Source of the DNA: JBBSAT01 sp044223665
GTDB taxonomy: Bacteria; Myxococcota_A; Polyangia; Polyangiales; Sandaracinaceae
Direction of reading: 5' to 3'
Assembly (NCBI GenBank): GCA_044223665.1
Contig: JBGALT010000010.1
Coordinates: 31,786-95,785 of the forward strand
Length of the DNA stretch: 64,000 nt
Position numbers and translations under genes: made by a program. The notes beneath the pieces are model-generated. The model searched no databases and had not been told where the DNA came from. It saw nothing but the letters and a program-made list of their open reading frames with translations. Below, in pieces: positions 62,189-64,000 of the stretch. Positions within the stretch are counted from its first letter, which is position 1, and every line of letters begins with the position of its first letter.

Positions 62189-63295
62189 GTGTCTCGCCCA
62201 CGCGAAGTGTCGATCCCGTCCGACCGAGGCGCGAGCCGCACGGCGCGTGCGTCCCGGTGGCGCGCGCGTCGAGCCCTGCGCTTGCCCCCGCGCGTGGGCG
62301 GGCTGGTGCTCGTGGTCGTGCTCGCGGCCTGCCAGAGCAGCGCCGCGGCCGGTGCCCCCTGCGCCCGCACCTCGGAGTGCACGGCACCGCTGGTCTGCCG
62401 TCTGGGTCGCTGCCGCACGGAGTGCGCCTCCGCGCGCGACTGCGGCGCGCTCGGGGCCTGCATCCAGGACGGCAGCTACGGCGTGTGCCGGCTGGAGGTC
62501 GAGACCCACTGCGCGAGCGACGGCGACTGCGGCGGCTCGCTCCGCTGCGCGGGTGGCGTGTGCCGCAACCACTGCCGCGACGCGTCGGACTGCATCGCCG
62601 GCGGAGACTGCGTGCCCGACGCGGTGCTCGGCGCCGTCTGCGTCGAGCCGACCGACGAACGAGACGCCGGCGCCACCGACTCCGGCGCGGTCGACGCGGG
62701 CCCGGGTGATGCGGGCCCGGGCGAGATCGTCATCGCGATCGCGACCGACGCGGACGACGGACAGATCGCGGGGCCGTTGCTCTTCCCCACGGGCGAGGGC
62801 TTCCAGGACTACGCCGGCGCCTACACGGCGGGACCGCAGCGCGTGTACCTGCGCTTCGCGCTGCCCGTCGCGCTCACGGCTGCAAGCGCGATCGCGGAGG
62901 CCCACCTCGAGCTCTGGGGAACCGAGCTCTACGACAGCGGCGGCGTGTGCCTGCCGACGTGGAGAAACGGCATCGTGGGGGAGGACGTGGCCGATGCCGC
63001 GGTGGTGACCAGCGCCGACCAGTGGCCCGGCGGGCCCACGGGGGCGTCCCCGACGACGGCCACGGCGGCTTGGCCCTTCGTGGGATCTTGGGCGATCCAA
63101 GCCATGAATCGCTCCCCCGACATCGCGCCCATCCTCCGCGAGGTGGTGGACCATCACGGCGGGCTCGCGCCCGGAGCCCACGTCCAGCTCTGGTGGTGGG
63201 CGGAGAACTTCGTGGCCGAGTGCGCCGCCGGGAGCGAGGACTACGCCAACGTCGGCTCGCACCCGGCCGAGCTGCACGTGCGCATCGTCCGCTGA
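62189..63295 (+). CDS. Cys-rich lipoprotein with CBM-like C-terminus
   Basis: About 368 residues from the GTG at 62189; a GTG at 62207 is also in frame. A long basic N-region precedes GGLVLVVVLAAC with lipobox LAAC. Three or four Cys modules follow (CARTSECTAPLVC, CASARDCGALGAC, CASDGDCGGSLRC), then an Asp/Ala linker. The C-terminal 180 residues are beta-rich with conserved Trp (YLRFALPV, AHLELWGTELYD, VQLWWWAENF), like DNRLRE-type cell-surface domains. The function is unknown. Confidence 0.65.
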   Translation: MSRPREVSIPSDRGASRTARASRWRARRALRLPPRVGGLVLVVVLAACQSSAAAGAPCARTSECTAPLVCRLGRCRTECASARDCGALGACIQDGSYGVCRLEVETHCASDGDCGGSLRCAGGVCRNHCRDASDCIAGGDCVPDAVLGAVCVEPTDERDAGATDSGAVDAGPGDAGPGEIVIAIATDADDGQIAGPLLFPTGEGFQDYAGAYTAGPQRVYLRFALPVALTAASAIAEAHLELWGTELYDSGGVCLPTWRNGIVGEDVADAAVVTSADQWPGGPTGASPTTATAAWPFVGSWAIQAMNRSPDIAPILREVVDHHGGLAPGAHVQLWWWAENFVAECAAGSEDYANVGSHPAELHVRIVR

Positions 63296-63350
63296 AGAAG
63301 CGGCGTCGGTTCGACGTGCCTGCTGGGAGCTTCGAGGGCACGCTGACCGG

Positions 63351-64000
63351 GTGACCCTCGAACGCCTGCTCCGCCTCTGCCTGGCCCCCGAGAGCGCCCT
63401 CACCTACGAGAGCCCGTCCGCGTGGTGGCGCGATCACGTCGCGCAGACCGAGGGGCTGGCGCTGCCGATCGATCGCGCGATCGCGGGCGCCGCGCGCGTC
63501 GAGGCGCTCGGGCTCGCGTTCGCCGGAGGGTACGCCGCCGCGCTCCAGTCGATGGTGCCGTCGCTCCGGATCGACACGCTCGCCTCGTTCGCGGCGACCG
63601 AAGAGGGCGGCGCGCACCCGCGGAACATCGCCACGACGCTCACCCCCGCGCCGGGAGGCGGCTTCCTGCTCGAGGGCCGAAAGAGCTGGGTCACGCTCGG
63701 CCCCGACGGCGGAGAGCTCCTCGTGGTCGCGCGCCTCGTCAGCCCACAGCGGGGAGTGCTCGCCCCCGAGGACCCGAGCGGGAGTGGGCATCACCCGCGG
63801 ACGGAAGGGGCCGGAGCGGACGCGATCTCGGACCGACCCATCTTGCGCGTCGCGCGCGTGCCGGCGTCCGCGGCGGGGGTCACCCTCACCCCGCACGCGC
63901 ACGCGGCGTTCGTCCCCGAGGTGCCGCACGCCTCGCTCCGGCTCGAGGGCGTGCGCCTCGCGGGCGACGCGGTCCTCGCGGGCGATGGCTACGACGCTTA
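63351..64000 (+). CDS. Acyl-CoA dehydrogenase-like protein (3' end outside window)
   Basis: The GTG at 63351 opens a frame that runs off the right edge (216 codons visible). The chain has TLERLLRLCLAPESAL, a helical N-terminal domain and SMVPSLRIDTLASFAATEEGG followed by GFLLEGRKSWVTLGP, the middle beta-domain pattern of acyl-CoA dehydrogenases (TExxxGSD...GFxLxGxKxWxT). The flavin-binding and catalytic-Glu regions are beyond the window, so activity cannot be judged. Confidence 0.72.
   Translation, partial: MTLERLLRLCLAPESALTYESPSAWWRDHVAQTEGLALPIDRAIAGAARVEALGLAFAGGYAAALQSMVPSLRIDTLASFAATEEGGAHPRNIATTLTPAPGGGFLLEGRKSWVTLGPDGGELLVVARLVSPQRGVLAPEDPSGSGHHPRTEGAGADAISDRPILRVARVPASAAGVTLTPHAHAAFVPEVPHASLRLEGVRLAGDAVLAGDGYDA

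Noticed and set aside
1..64000. tRNA, rRNA, CRISPR arrays, insertion sequences or prophage genes
   Set aside because: None could be recognised: no T-loop/anticodon patterns, no regular spacer arrays, and no transposase or integrase motifs in any plausible frame.

Overview
The window is very GC-rich with strong third-position GC bias. It reads like a large myxobacterial chromosome, probably Polyangiales or Sandaracinus-like. That call is inference from gene style: many Ala/Asp/Gly-linker lipoproteins, CDDG-type Cys-rich (DUF4215-like) repeats, a MYXO-CTERM-like sorting tail, MopE-type Cys/Asp motifs, AgmX/TonB-like C-terminal domains and frequent ATGA/GTGA stop-start overlaps. No rRNA, tRNA, CRISPR array or transposase was seen.

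Layout. 1-6.6 kb is a surface operon: a protein with 31 visible 43-residue eight-Cys repeats (open at the left edge), an OmpA-type protein with thrombospondin-type-3 Asp repeats, and a Cys-rich lipoprotein. 6.6-9.8 kb holds a GT-C-like membrane enzyme, alanine racemase and a VOC protein. 9.9-12.4 kb holds a lipoprotein and a frameshifted MYXO-CTERM protein. 12.4-24.5 kb is the functional centre: a minus-strand nitrous oxide reduction (nos) island. In transcription order it runs RIC-type di-iron repair protein, CRP/FNR-family regulator, uncharacterised outer-membrane protein plus lipoprotein, nosZ, nosR, nosD, nosF, nosY, nosL and cytochrome c. 24.5-34 kb holds large lipoproteins, a STAND-type ATPase and an MFS transporter. 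34-41 kb holds HEAT/BamB/AgmX-like envelope proteins, a flavin reductase-like protein, an inositol-phosphatase-like enzyme, an endoglycoceramidase-like GH5 lipoprotein and a TetR regulator. 41-50.8 kb holds a MopE/RCC1 protein, a class II photolyase with a 50-residue membrane partner, a GFA protein, a flavin monooxygenase, a class II amidotransferase and lipoproteins. 51-58.2 kb holds an RTX-repeat lipoprotein, MetH with a coupled small protein, and an ArsR-methyltransferase fusion. 58.3-64 kb holds a CHAP-like protein, a beta-helix lipoprotein, an RmlD-like reductase, a Cys-rich lipoprotein and an acyl-CoA dehydrogenase-like gene open at the right edge.

How the parts fit. Four copies of the 14-mer CATGAYCTGGATCA, an FNR/DNR-like palindrome, occur in the window, all in the nos island. 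They precede the RIC gene, the OMP gene, nosZ and nosF. In three of the four exactly 34 nt separate box and start codon. The CRP/FNR-like protein in the island lacks an iron-sulfur cysteine cluster and is the obvious candidate regulator. A structured repeat of about 160 bp occurs three times in the island, with a degraded relative at 46 kb. One copy lies between nosD and nosF and leaves no stop codon, so the two form a single open frame. NosZ has a Tat motif followed by a lipobox. Together these suggest a membrane-tethered, NO/N2O-type-regulated N2O reductase system with its own accessory outer-membrane pair and RNA-structured repeats.

Limits. At least three genes (about 11.9, 22.2 and 47.9 kb) carry apparent single-base frameshifts, so sequencing indels must be excluded before calling them pseudogenes. 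All functions are from sequence reading only; no database search was run.
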